Origin: Leptospira kmetyi serovar Malaysia str. Bejo-Iso9
Lineage (GTDB): Bacteria > Spirochaetota > Leptospiria > Leptospirales > Leptospiraceae
Length of the DNA stretch: 64,000 bases
Reading direction: 5' to 3'
Assembly (NCBI RefSeq): GCF_000243735.2
Contig: NZ_AHMP02000003.1
Location: 1,760,001 to 1,824,000, forward strand
The notes under the pieces were generated by a model. The model ran no database searches and was not told the DNA's origin. It saw only the letters and a program-made list of their open reading frames with translations. Shown one piece after another: positions 45,658 through 55,108 of the stretch. Made by a program: the position numbers and the translations under genes. The first letter of the stretch is position 1, and every line of letters begins with the position of its first letter.

Positions 45658-48030
45658 ATGGTCTTCATGATTCGCCTATCAAGACGAACGATTTCAAACT
45701 GTATTACGCTTTTATTGCTTTCTTGTTTCGTCTTTTTTTGTAAACGTTCCGTGGAGCCGTTTCCAAAAGCGAAAGACGGAATCATTTCGATCCCCGTTCA
45801 TCTATTAGAACAAGGTCATATTCTTCCCTTAGAGGGAGAATGGAAAATCGAGGAAGGTTTCGGCAAAACGAAACCGCTCGGTCCGATCCAAGTTCCCGGT
45901 TTTTGGGAAAACAGCGAATATCCAAGTTACAAAGGAAAGGCCTTCGGGTTTGCGACGTATCGCCTGCAAATCGTCGGACTGACTCCGGGTGAATATGCGA
46001 TCAAGTTTCACGAGATTCACAACGCGTATCGCGTTTACGTCGACGGACAAATGTGCTTGGAATTCGGAAAGCCGTCTCCGGACCCGAAAGAGGAAGTGAG
46101 AAAGATCGGCAAACCGGTCGTTCGTTTTTCCGTGGATGAAAAAAATCCGAACACGGAAATCGTATTAGAAATTTCGAATTGGTTTGAAGGAGTCGGAGGC
46201 ATACGAAGAACCCCCGAGTTGGGAACGGATTCGTTCCTGGCCGCGGCCGATAAGACGAGACGCAACTTCGACTTCTTGACGTTCGGCGCGCTTCTTTTTT
46301 TCGGATTTTCCAGTTTCGTTTTTTATCTTCTCACCAAGGAAGAATCCTCTTCGCTTTATCTTTCCTCGGTTTGTGCGATCCTTGCGCTTAGAATTCTTTT
46401 CACCGAAGAACATTACATTTTTGAAATGTTTCCGGACTTTCCTCCCGTTTTGGAATTCAGGATCGACGTGGGCAGTCTTTTTATTCTCGCTTCCGTGTTT
46501 TTGAGTTATATCCGTTCCTTGTTTCCGAACGAATTCAAAACGATTCCTTTTCGTATCTTTCTCGTTCCGAATCTGATCTTCTTTGCGGTCTTCTGGTTTT
46601 TTCAAGGAGATCCTCTCGAAACCATCGTGGAATCGTATCTGTTTTATATGATCGTTTTGATCGGAGTCGTGTTCGTCGTTATGGTTCTTGCGACGATTCA
46701 CAAAAGAACGGGATCGTTCGTGTTTTTGGCTTCCTGTTTTTTACTTTTGATCGGAGCGCTCAACGATACGTTATCCAGGCTTGGAATCCTTCCGACTCCG
46801 TTTATCGTTCCGTATACTTTTTTATTGTTCATCGCGTTTCAATCTCTTTTGATTTCGATCCGTTACAGAAGTCTTTTGAAGTTTACGGACACTCTCAATC
46901 AGGAGCTGGAGATTAAGTTCCGCGCGATTTCCGCTTCGGTCCAGGAAGCGATTTTGGTTTCGGACATATCGGGTAAGATTCTTTTTTGGAACGAAGGAGC
47001 CGTAAAAATTTTCGGATGGGAAGGAGAAGAGATTCTAAATTCTCCCTTGGAAAGAATTCTTCCGGAAAGAAACAGAAAAAAACACCGCAACGGCGTACAA
47101 CGTTATTTTTCTTCGAAACGCAAACGGGGAACTCCGAAACCTTTCGAGATGGTCGGTTTAAAAAAAGACGATACCGAATTTTCTTTGGAGTTGTCCCTTA
47201 CCGACTGGAAGATCGAAAAGGATCATTATATAGGAATCATCATTCGCGACGTCACTCAAAGAAAGAATTTGGAATCGCAGAGGGACAACGCGTTAAACGT
47301 GCTTCAATCGGATCTTCATACAGCGGAAAAATTGCAGAAGTCCATGTTTCCCGATCCGCATTCCAAGGACTGGCCGTTTTTCTGGTCCGTTAAATATCTT
47401 CCCATGGGTCCGATCGGCGGAGATATATACGATATCCGTAAAACGAAAAACGGTTCCTGGAGATTCTTTATCGCGGACGCGACCGGACACGGAACCCAAG
47501 CCGCGCTTTTGACGATGGCGATCAAAGCGGATTACGACACTCTCAAGGACTCGGACGAGGAACCGGGAAACATATTAGAACAATTGAATGAAAAAATTCT
47601 TCCCATGTTCCGAACGCTGAATTCCCTTTTTACGGCGTTTATCTTGGACTGGGATCCGAAAACGGGAAAGGTTCAATACGCTTCGGGTGGTCATCCCGAA
47701 CAGGTGATCCTTTCGGACAAGGAAAAGATCGCGTTGCCCAAAACGGGTCCGATTCTCGGCTTAAAAAACGCCGCGAAGTTTCAGACGAAATCCTTTCGAT
47801 TCGAAACTCCGTTTCGTCTTTTTCTTTTTTCGGACGGCGCCTTCGAAGTATTTGATAAAAGTCTAATGCAACTTTACGGAGAGGAACGATTCCATTCTTA
47901 TCTTCATCAAAACGTTTATACTCCGATTCAGGAAATATTGGATTCTCATTTGCAAAGCCTTTATCGTTTCAGACAATCCCAGGATCTCACGGACGATCTT
48001 ACCTTGCTCGCGGTTTCTTTGGGAGAATGA
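45658..48030 (+). CDS. 7TMR-type membrane SpoIIE phosphatase with PAS domain
   Basis: A 790-residue protein. A signal or anchor (CITLLLLSCFVFFCKRS) is followed by a jelly-roll-like extracytoplasmic domain (LEGEWKIEEGF, VPGFWENSEYPSYKGKAFGFATYRLQI, YRVYVDGQM). About seven helices follow (residues 205-410), then a PAS domain (EAILVSDISGKILFWNEGAVKIFGWEGEEILNSPLERILPE). The C-terminal SpoIIE/PP2C domain has GGDIYDIRKTKNGSWRFFIADATGHGTQAALLTM, YASGGHPEQVIL, LFSDGAFEVF and DDLTLLAV, with the metal Asp residues kept. The start could be 45658 or 45667. It should couple an external ligand to partner-switching control; the partner is unknown. Confidence 0.88.
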   Translation: MVFMIRLSRRTISNCITLLLLSCFVFFCKRSVEPFPKAKDGIISIPVHLLEQGHILPLEGEWKIEEGFGKTKPLGPIQVPGFWENSEYPSYKGKAFGFATYRLQIVGLTPGEYAIKFHEIHNAYRVYVDGQMCLEFGKPSPDPKEEVRKIGKPVVRFSVDEKNPNTEIVLEISNWFEGVGGIRRTPELGTDSFLAAADKTRRNFDFLTFGALLFFGFSSFVFYLLTKEESSSLYLSSVCAILALRILFTEEHYIFEMFPDFPPVLEFRIDVGSLFILASVFLSYIRSLFPNEFKTIPFRIFLVPNLIFFAVFWFFQGDPLETIVESYLFYMIVLIGVVFVVMVLATIHKRTGSFVFLASCFLLLIGALNDTLSRLGILPTPFIVPYTFLLFIAFQSLLISIRYRSLLKFTDTLNQELEIKFRAISASVQEAILVSDISGKILFWNEGAVKIFGWEGEEILNSPLERILPERNRKKHRNGVQRYFSSKRKRGTPKPFEMVGLKKDDTEFSLELSLTDWKIEKDHYIGIIIRDVTQRKNLESQRDNALNVLQSDLHTAEKLQKSMFPDPHSKDWPFFWSVKYLPMGPIGGDIYDIRKTKNGSWRFFIADATGHGTQAALLTMAIKADYDTLKDSDEEPGNILEQLNEKILPMFRTLNSLFTAFILDWDPKTGKVQYASGGHPEQVILSDKEKIALPKTGPILGLKNAAKFQTKSFRFETPFRLFLFSDGAFEVFDKSLMQLYGEERFHSYLHQNVYTPIQEILDSHLQSLYRFRQSQDLTDDLTLLAVSLGE

Positions 48031-48155
48031 AAGATCGATCATCGTTCGAATCCGTTTTAAAAAATTCGAAATGATGCTGTGCGCGAAAACGGGATTTAGT
48101 ATTTTAGGCATTCTATCCAATCGATATTACATTACGAAAACATTCAGGAAAGAAT

Positions 48156-49097
48156 ATGAAACCGAAAACGAAGTCATCCATCGTCTCCGTAAACGATCTT
48201 TCTAAATATTATGCGAACGGATTTCAAGCCTTGAAAAAAGTTTCCCTGGAAATCCAAGACGGGGAAATCATCGCGCTTCTCGGACCGAACGGCGCGGGCA
48301 AAACGACTTTGATCTCCGTTATCTGCGGCATCGTGAATCCGAGCGAAGGTTCCGTGCACGTCGCGGGCAAGGACATTCTCAAAGAATTTCGCGAAACGAG
48401 ATCCTTGATCGGCCTGGTTCCTCAAGAACTCAGCGTTCATGCGTTCGAATCCGTATGGGCTACGGTGAGTTTTACGAGAGGTCTTTACGGAAAATCGCCT
48501 AACCCCGATTATATCGAAAAACTTTTAAAGTCTCTTTCTCTTTGGGAAAAGAAGGATCAGATGATTCTCACCCTTTCGGGAGGAATGAAACGCCGCGTCC
48601 TCATCGCGAAGGCTCTTTCCCACGAACCGAAAATTCTTTTCTTGGACGAACCCACGGCGGGCGTGGACGTGGAACTCAGAAAGGATATGTGGAACATCGT
48701 CCGCAACCTCCGCGAAAACGGAGTGACCATCATCCTAACGACGCACTACATCGAAGAGGCGGAAGAGATCGCGGATCGAATCGGCGTCATGAACAAGGGA
48801 GAATTGATTCTCGTCGAAGATAAGAAAGAGCTTATGCACAAGCTCGGCAAAAAACAACTGACGATCGACCTGACTCAGACTTTGAAAAAAATTCCCGCAA
48901 CGTTGAAGACGAAGGGACTCGAGATCGTAAACAACGGAAAACAACTTCTTTACACGTACGATTCTCACGGAAAACAAACCGGCATCTCCGCGTTACTTCA
49001 GGATCTCAAAAAGGCAAAGATCGAATTCAAGGATTTGAATACGACCCAAAGTTCTTTGGAGGAAATTTTCGTTCAGTTGGTTAAGGAGTCACAATGA
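48156..49097 (+). CDS. ABC transporter ATP-binding protein (DrrA-like)
   Basis: A 313-residue ATPase. Walker A is [15 protein letters not shown], the signature is [17 protein letters not shown], Walker B is [16 protein letters not shown], and the H-loop is [15 protein letters not shown]. The C-terminal about 80 residues form the extension seen in DrrA/NodI-like exporters. AGGAAAG precedes the ATG. It overlaps the permease gene by 4 bases, forming an exporter for a lipid, drug or polysaccharide. The substrate is unknown. Confidence 0.93.
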   Translation: MKPKTKSSIVSVNDLSKYYANGFQALKKVSLEIQDGEIIALLGPNGAGKTTLISVICGIVNPSEGSVHVAGKDILKEFRETRSLIGLVPQELSVHAFESVWATVSFTRGLYGKSPNPDYIEKLLKSLSLWEKKDQMILTLSGGMKRRVLIAKALSHEPKILFLDEPTAGVDVELRKDMWNIVRNLRENGVTIILTTHYIEEAEEIADRIGVMNKGELILVEDKKELMHKLGKKQLTIDLTQTLKKIPATLKTKGLEIVNNGKQLLYTYDSHGKQTGISALLQDLKKAKIEFKDLNTTQSSLEEIFVQLVKESQ

Positions 49098-49855
49098 ATC
49101 TGTACGCAATCAAAGCCATTTATCTTTTCGAAATGTCCAGAACCTGGAGAACTCTTTTTCAAAGCATCGCTTCTCCGGTCATTTCAACCTCTCTTTACTT
49201 CGTCGTATTCGGTTCCGCGATCGGTTCCAGAATTCAGGAAGTGGACGGAGTCGGTTACGGTTCGTTTATCGTTCCCGGTTTGATCATGTTGTCCTTATTG
49301 ACGGAAAGTATTTCCAATTCTTCCTTTGGAATTTATTTCCCGAAGTTTACCGGAACGATTTACGAAATTCTCGCGGCTCCGATCTCGATGGCGGAAATCG
49401 TAATCGGCTTCGTAGGCGCGGCCGCGTCCAAATCGGTGATCTTAGGAACGATCATGCTCGCAACCGCGTCCTTGTTCGTTCCGGTAAAGATCGCACATCC
49501 GTTCGTGATGATTCTTTTCCTTTTGTTGACTTCCGTTTCGTTCAGCTTATTCGGATTTATCATCGGGATTTGGGCCGATAGTTTTGAAAAACTTCAGATC
49601 ATTCCGTTGCTCATCATCACTCCTCTCGTTTTCTTGGGCGGAAGTTTTTATTCTGCGAGTATGCTTCCTCCTTTTTGGCAGAAGGTGACTCTTTTCAATC
49701 CGGTTCTTTATCTGGTAAGCGGATTTCGTTGGAGTTTTTACGAGATCGCGGACGTGAGCGTTGGCGTAAGTCTTACGATGGTGTTCGTGTTTCTTTCGAT
49801 CTGTTTAACCTTGGTCTGGTTGATTTTTAAAACCGGATACAAAATCAAAAAGTGA
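49094..49855 (+). CDS. ABC-2 type transporter permease
   Basis: A 253-residue membrane protein with six helices and the ABC-2 features FETSFRTW-like start ([29 protein letters not shown]), a [18 protein letters not shown] region and [25 protein letters not shown] near the end, the conserved E-loop to last-helix segment of NodJ/DrrB-like proteins. It is coupled to the ATP-binding gene by ATGA. It should form a homodimeric exporter with it. Confidence 0.92.
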   Translation: MNLYAIKAIYLFEMSRTWRTLFQSIASPVISTSLYFVVFGSAIGSRIQEVDGVGYGSFIVPGLIMLSLLTESISNSSFGIYFPKFTGTIYEILAAPISMAEIVIGFVGAAASKSVILGTIMLATASLFVPVKIAHPFVMILFLLLTSVSFSLFGFIIGIWADSFEKLQIIPLLIITPLVFLGGSFYSASMLPPFWQKVTLFNPVLYLVSGFRWSFYEIADVSVGVSLTMVFVFLSICLTLVWLIFKTGYKIKK

Positions 49856-49867
49856 ATCTAAAAAACC

Positions 49868-50728
49868 ATGAAACCGAATCATTCTTATAACGGTAAAAAA
49901 GTTTTTATCTCCGGCGGTTCGACGGGAATCGGCAAAGGACTCGCGTTCGCGTTGGCAAAACAAGGAGCGAGCGTCGTCGTTTCCGCGAGAAATAAAAATA
50001 CTCTGGAAGCGGCCGTGACGGAACTGAAAAAGATCGGTTCCAAAGACGCGGTCTTCGACTTCGTAGTCGCGGACGTTTCCGATTCTTCCGGGATCCAAAA
50101 GGCCGCTAAAAAAGCCGTCGGGATCTTGGGGAACATCGATCTACTCGTATGTAACAGCGGTTATGCGAAGGTGGGAAAGGTCAGCGACCTGGAAGAATCC
50201 GACTTTCGTCAACTGATGGACGTGAATTTTTTCGGACACGTAAACACGATTCGCGCGTTTCAGGATCAGTTCGTCAAACAGGGGTTTGGCGACATCGTGA
50301 TGATTTCCTCCATGCTCGCGACGTTTTCGATCTACGGTTACGGCGCGTATTCCGCGAGTAAATTCGCGATCACCGGTTTCGCGCAATCCTTGCGTCAGGA
50401 AATGATGCTGCACGGAGTTCGGGTCAAGGTTTTTCTTCCGCCGACCACGGACACTCCCGGTTTGGAAAAGGAGAATCAAGACAAACCGGATCTTGTTAAG
50501 GAAATCGAAATGGGTTCCGCGATCAACGCCGTTCATTCGGTGGAAAAAGTCGCGAACGCCTTTTTGAAGTGGCTTCCGGGAAAGAAATTCTTAGGTTATG
50601 CGACTTGGGATTCTTGGCTTCAGTATTTTTTAGCGAGACATTTTCCGGAATGGACCCTGCTCATTGCGGACGGAGAACTTAGATCCGCTCAAAAACGTTT
50701 GAATCGAAAGACGCAGACAGCGCGCTGA
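49868..50728 (+). CDS. SDR oxidoreductase, 3-ketodihydrosphingosine reductase-like
   Basis: A 286-residue protein with the classical SDR fold: the NADP motif ISGGSTGIGKGLAFALAK, the structural motif LVCNSGYAKVG, and the catalytic Ser in ISSMLATFSIYGYGAYSASKFAITGFAQSLRQEM, with Tyr-x-x-x-Lys as YSASK. The overall sequence and the C-terminal region resemble KDSR-type reductases. It lies 12 bases after the ABC permease gene, so the three are probably co-transcribed, which could mean the exporter handles a lipid made or modified by this enzyme; this is inference. Confidence 0.87.
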   Translation: MKPNHSYNGKKVFISGGSTGIGKGLAFALAKQGASVVVSARNKNTLEAAVTELKKIGSKDAVFDFVVADVSDSSGIQKAAKKAVGILGNIDLLVCNSGYAKVGKVSDLEESDFRQLMDVNFFGHVNTIRAFQDQFVKQGFGDIVMISSMLATFSIYGYGAYSASKFAITGFAQSLRQEMMLHGVRVKVFLPPTTDTPGLEKENQDKPDLVKEIEMGSAINAVHSVEKVANAFLKWLPGKKFLGYATWDSWLQYFLARHFPEWTLLIADGELRSAQKRLNRKTQTAR

Positions 50729-50792
50729 TAGACCATCGTTAAAACGCGAACGCGACAAGGGCGCATAACGTTTTACCAAGAAAGAATCGACT

Positions 50793-51968
50793 TTAAAAAT
50801 TTTTCCCCGCCGTTCTAAATTCTCCCGGTGTCATTCCGGTTTCGGTCTTAAAGGCTTTGTTGAACGCGGCTTTGGATTGAAAACCGGAATCGAATCCGAT
50901 CCGCAATAAACTCTGTTCCTCCCGAGTCGGATCGACTAACAGCCGTTTGGCCTCTTCCACGCGATAATAACTGATGAAATTGAAAAAATTCCGTTTCAAT
51001 TCGATATTGATCGTCATGGAAAGATGATGCGGGGGAATTCCCAAGTGGTTCGCAAATTCGGGGAGGGTGATCTTATCGTCGAGATGCGGCTTATTCTCCT
51101 TCATATAGGATTCGATCCTTTCCAAAAAAATTCTCCTCTCCTCGCTCGAAAGAGTTTGTCTTTTGTATTTTTCATCCGAAGTCGAATCGTTCTCGAACAG
51201 CAAAGGATCCTGCGTCTTCCCGATTTTCAAAATCTCGGGTTTGCGTACGACGTAATAGAACGTAAGATAGACGAACGCAAGATTGATCACTCCTTCCGCA
51301 GGGGTCACGAGGCTCGGCCACAAATCGAAAACACGAAGATAAAAAATAGGAATATATGCAAAAAGATTAATGTAATTAAAACCGAGAAAAAGTTTCAGCC
51401 AAACCAGTTTGGAACGATCGTCGCTCGAATAAATCTCCTCGAAATTCCGTTCGTAATCGCGAATCTGCCTTCGGGTAAGAAACAAAAAATAAGAAGCGTG
51501 AACGATTCCGAAAAATAAAAACGAATTGGTAAAGGACGCGACCGCGCCTTTTTGACTCCACACGGTTTCGGGAGAACGGAATTCCGGAAATCGAATGAAA
51601 CAAATCAGGAATGCGATCCAGATCAGAAACGGAGCGATCGAATGAATTCTCCATTCTTTCGTTGCGACCGGTTCTCCGAAAAGGACGCTACGCGTATAAA
51701 AAAACACCAAAGGTCCGAACAGGAACACGGAAGGAAAAAACAAAAAGGGAATGTAAACGGAAAGAATGGAACCGGCAATCAGCACATAACGCGTTAGAAA
51801 GGCGCAGGAAAAAATCGCGAGCACACCTCCCAAAAGACGCGCCGTCGCGTTTTCTTCGCTATGGATCTGAAGCAATATCGAAAGAAAAAAAGAAACGCCG
51901 AAACTGATTAATGCGACGATCTGCGAAAATTGATTCAGTCCGGAAATCGTATCAGAATATCCAAACAT
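50793..51968 (-). CDS. AraC-family regulator with membrane N-terminus
   Basis: A 391-residue protein with seven hydrophobic helices in the first about 230 residues (QIVALISFGVSFFLSILLQI and onward) and a C-terminal AraC DNA-binding domain: KITLPEFANHLGIPPHHLSMTINIELKRNFFNFISYYRVEEAKRLL, then SLLRIGFDSGFQSKAAFNKAFKTETGMTPGEFR. The membrane-anchored type is common in Leptospira and Bacteroidetes. It is convergent with the SDR gene (64 bases between). Its targets are unknown. Confidence 0.9.
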   Translation of the reverse strand: MFGYSDTISGLNQFSQIVALISFGVSFFLSILLQIHSEENATARLLGGVLAIFSCAFLTRYVLIAGSILSVYIPFLFFPSVFLFGPLVFFYTRSVLFGEPVATKEWRIHSIAPFLIWIAFLICFIRFPEFRSPETVWSQKGAVASFTNSFLFFGIVHASYFLFLTRRQIRDYERNFEEIYSSDDRSKLVWLKLFLGFNYINLFAYIPIFYLRVFDLWPSLVTPAEGVINLAFVYLTFYYVVRKPEILKIGKTQDPLLFENDSTSDEKYKRQTLSSEERRIFLERIESYMKENKPHLDDKITLPEFANHLGIPPHHLSMTINIELKRNFFNFISYYRVEEAKRLLVDPTREEQSLLRIGFDSGFQSKAAFNKAFKTETGMTPGEFRTAGKNF

Positions 51969-52087
51969 CTCCGTTGGAATCAGTTTCCAAGCGATTCATC
52001 GATCGGTCATCCCAAATTTCCCAACTCGACGGATTCTATAATGCGAAATCGAAAGCGAACCTTTCCTTTCCGCTCATTCTTTTCCGG

Positions 52088-53776
52088 TCATTCGAGGACT
52101 AGATAACCGAAACCCGTTTCCGTGTTTGAAACTCCCGGAAACTCACAGAGAGCGCCGTTCTCGGACCAATAACGCATTGCAAAGGAATGATATCCTAAGG
52201 AAACGTTCTCCACGGTAAGAATGGTAATCGGATCGTTTTGAAAGTTCGTTCCGGGGGCATTCATACGAGCCGTCGCAAAAGAATATCCGTTGCGCTCGAC
52301 GCCCACCTTACACCTGTTATTCGAACTTTTATAATTGTTCGCCTGAAGAAAAAACAAAATCTTGACCGGTTTGAATGCGATCAATTCCAAATAAGGGATA
52401 TTGCTCACGTCCAAATAACCGTCCGCGGAACTCGCGTCCCAACCGGTACTTCTCCAAAGCATCTGACTGTTTAAGTTCGATTTGAAACGGATCGCGTTCA
52501 AAACAGAAGGAGCCGAAGCCGAATAGGATTGATTTTGAACCGGGTTCGAAGGTCCCTGCGAGCGCCAACGCGCTTCGAAAGAATGGGAACCCGCGGCGAA
52601 AGACTTCAAAGCGAACAGACTCGAAGAAGTTGTGGAACTATTCTCCATAAAATTGAACGTGCCGTTCGACTCTACGCTTAAAGAATCGGAAACGATGCTC
52701 GGATAATAATACGTTCCCGTCGAACCCAAAGGCGCGTTCAAATGAAGGGAAATAAAAACCGGAGAATCGGAAGTTAAATTCAAGTTCGTATTTAAACCCG
52801 CGATCGGAACCGCCGAAGCGGAATTCGTCGAACTTGAGGATGATTGTGCAAAGGAAGAATCCGCATAAGTGCTCAGAGTTTCCAAGGCGATCACGCTGAA
52901 CGTCGATTTAAAACCTCCCGCTAAAACCGGCGCGAAAGAATCACTGCATACCTTCGGAACGAACCTATGCAAACCCGCGGGAAGATCCAGAATTCTCGAA
53001 TTCGTGCTCGAAAATTCCGCCGAAGAAATCTGCGTTCTGCGGTCCTGCGCTAGTATTAGATTTCCGTTATGTTCGATCCCCTGTCTCAACAAAGCAAAAG
53101 GATCCGAGTTCGTTTTAAAAAAACCGTTGTAAATCACTAAAACCCGGGACGCGGTCCTCAGATTTAGAACGATCGGATTCCAAGCGGTCACATCCGTCAT
53201 CGAAACGCAGGCCGTCGCCGGATAGGTCTGATCTCCTCCGATGTATTCGCTTGTCGCGATCAAAGGAGAACAACTCAACGTCAACGTAGCGTCTCCGCGG
53301 AAAACCCCGCTCGGTTGCGCGATCGTACAAGTTTGGTATTCCGGTTGCACCGCGATCTCGAAAGAATATTCCTCGTCCTGTGCAATTCCGTTGAAGTACA
53401 ATTCTCCTCGTACGTCCGCTCCTTTCAGTCGATTTCGATTTTTTTCCAAGATCTGGAGCCCGCCTCCCCTAACAGCCGTTAGGTCAAATCGGATCGCCGG
53501 TCCCGCGACGTCGTTCTCCGAAGAACCGCCGGAAGGACGACAGGCCCCCGTTTTGAGGAGAATTCCAAGTTCCGGACCGAACACCGCGCGCAAAATCGTA
53601 TCGGTTTGAAAGCGGGAGCTATTCGGATCACAATCGTTGTCGATCCGAGCCGGTTTGCAGAAGCCGCTCATCGTAAGGACGAAAAGCAGATAGACGACGG
53701 AAATCCGTTTCGATTTCCGAAAAATGTAAAACGAATTCGAAAATTTGAATGTTTGAAATCCCGAAAAAAACCGCAC
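52088..53776 (-). CDS. Large hypothetical lipoprotein, Ser/Asn-rich beta protein
   Basis: A 562-residue protein read from a GTG at 53776; the true start may be later. The hydrophobic stretch ISVVYLLFVLTMSGFCKP ends in a lipobox-like SGFC, so lipidation at that Cys is likely. The mature part is rich in Ser, Asn and Thr, with strand-like repeats such as ILFFLQANNYKSSNNRC and VENVSLGYHSFAMRYWSENGALCEFPG, and many similar short motifs (IVLNLRTASRVLVIYNG, PVFISLHLNAPLG). It looks like a beta-sandwich surface protein. I recognise no named family; function unknown. Confidence 0.75.
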   Translation of the reverse strand: MRFFSGFQTFKFSNSFYIFRKSKRISVVYLLFVLTMSGFCKPARIDNDCDPNSSRFQTDTILRAVFGPELGILLKTGACRPSGGSSENDVAGPAIRFDLTAVRGGGLQILEKNRNRLKGADVRGELYFNGIAQDEEYSFEIAVQPEYQTCTIAQPSGVFRGDATLTLSCSPLIATSEYIGGDQTYPATACVSMTDVTAWNPIVLNLRTASRVLVIYNGFFKTNSDPFALLRQGIEHNGNLILAQDRRTQISSAEFSSTNSRILDLPAGLHRFVPKVCSDSFAPVLAGGFKSTFSVIALETLSTYADSSFAQSSSSSTNSASAVPIAGLNTNLNLTSDSPVFISLHLNAPLGSTGTYYYPSIVSDSLSVESNGTFNFMENSSTTSSSLFALKSFAAGSHSFEARWRSQGPSNPVQNQSYSASAPSVLNAIRFKSNLNSQMLWRSTGWDASSADGYLDVSNIPYLELIAFKPVKILFFLQANNYKSSNNRCKVGVERNGYSFATARMNAPGTNFQNDPITILTVENVSLGYHSFAMRYWSENGALCEFPGVSNTETGFGYLVLE

Positions 53777-53874
53777 TCCGTCCCGCCTCCGAACGGATGG
53801 ATTCTATCCGAGTGAAGGACGTTCGTCGTCTTCGCTTGGAAGCGTAGACCTTTTTTTGAGAGATAAGAATATCT

Positions 53875-54201
53875 TTACGTGTTTGAAGTTCCCCAAGCGC
53901 GCAAAGCCTTCAGGATCGGACCCAAGGACTTGCCTTTTGCGGTGAGAGTGTATTCCATACGAGGCGGAGATTCGGAATAAAGACTTTTATCGATAAAACC
54001 GTACTTCTCCAATTTTTTCAATCGATCGGACAAAATGGCGGGAGTGATTCCGGTCAACGCGGTTTCGAAATCGATAAAACGCCGAACTTCGGAAACCGTA
54101 AAAAAATCCCTGAGAATCAGAATCGTCCACCGTTCTCCGATCAGATCCAAAGTTTTTGCGACCGGACAATTCAGCCCGTAAGATCGTTCCACCTTCTTCA
54201 T
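53875..54201 (-). CDS. HxlR-family regulator
   Basis: A 108-residue winged-helix protein: RSYGLNCPVAKTLDLIGERWTILILRDFF, then ITPAILSDRLKKLEKYGFIDKSLYSESPPRMEYTLTAKG. The Cys in the N-terminal NCPV is the redox-sensing position in YodB/HypR-type regulators, so it may sense electrophiles or oxidants. It is divergent from the membrane protein gene at 54304 across a perfect inverted repeat, which is the probable operator. Confidence 0.9.
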   Translation of the reverse strand: MKKVERSYGLNCPVAKTLDLIGERWTILILRDFFTVSEVRRFIDFETALTGITPAILSDRLKKLEKYGFIDKSLYSESPPRMEYTLTAKGKSLGPILKALRAWGTSNT

Positions 54202-54249
54202 ATAAAATTTAGAAAGTTTGTTGACCGGCTATTGTCAAGGATGTTTTTT

Positions 54250-54280
54250 GGTAGTAACTATAAAAAATATAGTTACTACC
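54250..54280. promoter_or_regulatory. Perfect 31-bp inverted repeat, probable HxlR operator
   Basis: The arm GGTAGTAACTATA (54250-54262) and its exact complement (54268-54280) flank AAAAA. It sits between the divergent HxlR and membrane protein genes. TTGTCA at 54232-54237 with a 17-base spacer to TAACTA suggests that the operator covers the -10 region of the rightward promoter. Confidence 0.7.
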
Positions 54281-54303
54281 ATTTCAATAAGCAGGTACCT
54301 TCT

Positions 54304-54999
54304 ATGATTACACAGTTCGAACTGATTTTAGGCGTCTCGGTGACCGCAATCACCTTGGGGTTGAGTCTGCTCATAATCACCAAAGCGATTCACAGGATAA
54401 ATCCAAAGTTTAACCTGCCTTTTACGATCGTCGTGGTTTCCTGGTTCGTATTGATTTTAATATTGGGCGCAAACGGCGTCTTTCGGCCCGCAAAACCTTC
54501 TCCCGTCCCGGTCGGACTGGCGATATTTTTGCCCGTACTTTTCGGAAGCATCTTAATCGCGCGCTATTCCCCCGTTCAAAACGTTTTACTGAACATTCCG
54601 TACGAAACCCTAGTGAAGTTGAACGTAGCGCGTTATATCGGTTCCCTATTCATCTGGTTCCATTTAAACGGAAAACTTCCCCCCACCTTCGCTTTCAGCG
54701 CCGGTTTGGGAGATTGTTTCATCGCGACGTTCGCGCTGTTTCTGATCCCGATCCTCAAACGGAAATCGAACCCGACAAGAGAATTATGGATTTTTAATAT
54801 TCTCGGGATCATCGATTTTATGACGGCTGTCGCCTTGGGAACTCTTTCGTCGGACGGACCTCAGCGTTTGATCTACGAAACTCCGGCCTCCGGTCTTATC
54901 GGAGAATTACCTCTGATCTTGATTCCGGGTTTCGGAGTTCCGTTTACCGCGTTGGTACATGTGATTTCCGTAATGAAACTTCGAAAAGAAGCGAAGTGA
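54304..54999 (+). CDS. Hypothetical multi-pass membrane protein
   Basis: The start is the ATG at 54304; upstream codons would run through the operator. The 231-residue product has about seven hydrophobic segments (FELILGVSVTAITLGLSLLIIT, FTIVVVSWFVLILILGANGVF, VPVGLAIFLPVLFGSILIA and others). I recognise no family and see no catalytic motif. The divergent HxlR gene is its likely regulator, so its expression may respond to reactive electrophiles. Function unknown. Confidence 0.75.
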   Translation: MITQFELILGVSVTAITLGLSLLIITKAIHRINPKFNLPFTIVVVSWFVLILILGANGVFRPAKPSPVPVGLAIFLPVLFGSILIARYSPVQNVLLNIPYETLVKLNVARYIGSLFIWFHLNGKLPPTFAFSAGLGDCFIATFALFLIPILKRKSNPTRELWIFNILGIIDFMTAVALGTLSSDGPQRLIYETPASGLIGELPLILIPGFGVPFTALVHVISVMKLRKEAK

Positions 55000-55060
55000 A
55001 AACGGCGAAATAAGCCAAAAGAAATTTTAAAGATTAAGTTGATCTCCAAAAAGTTACTTA

Positions 55061-55102
55061 AATCCGCCGATACTTTTGCCGCGTATCGGCGGATTCTTTT
55101 TT
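55061..55102. terminator. Bidirectional terminator between convergent genes
   Basis: AATCCGCCGATAC (55061-55073), a 9-base loop and GTATCGGCGGATT (55083-55095) form a perfect 13-bp stem followed by CTTTTTT. It serves the membrane protein gene on the plus strand and probably the monooxygenase gene on the minus strand, which ends 6 bases beyond. Confidence 0.9.
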
Positions 55103-55108
55103 AACGGT

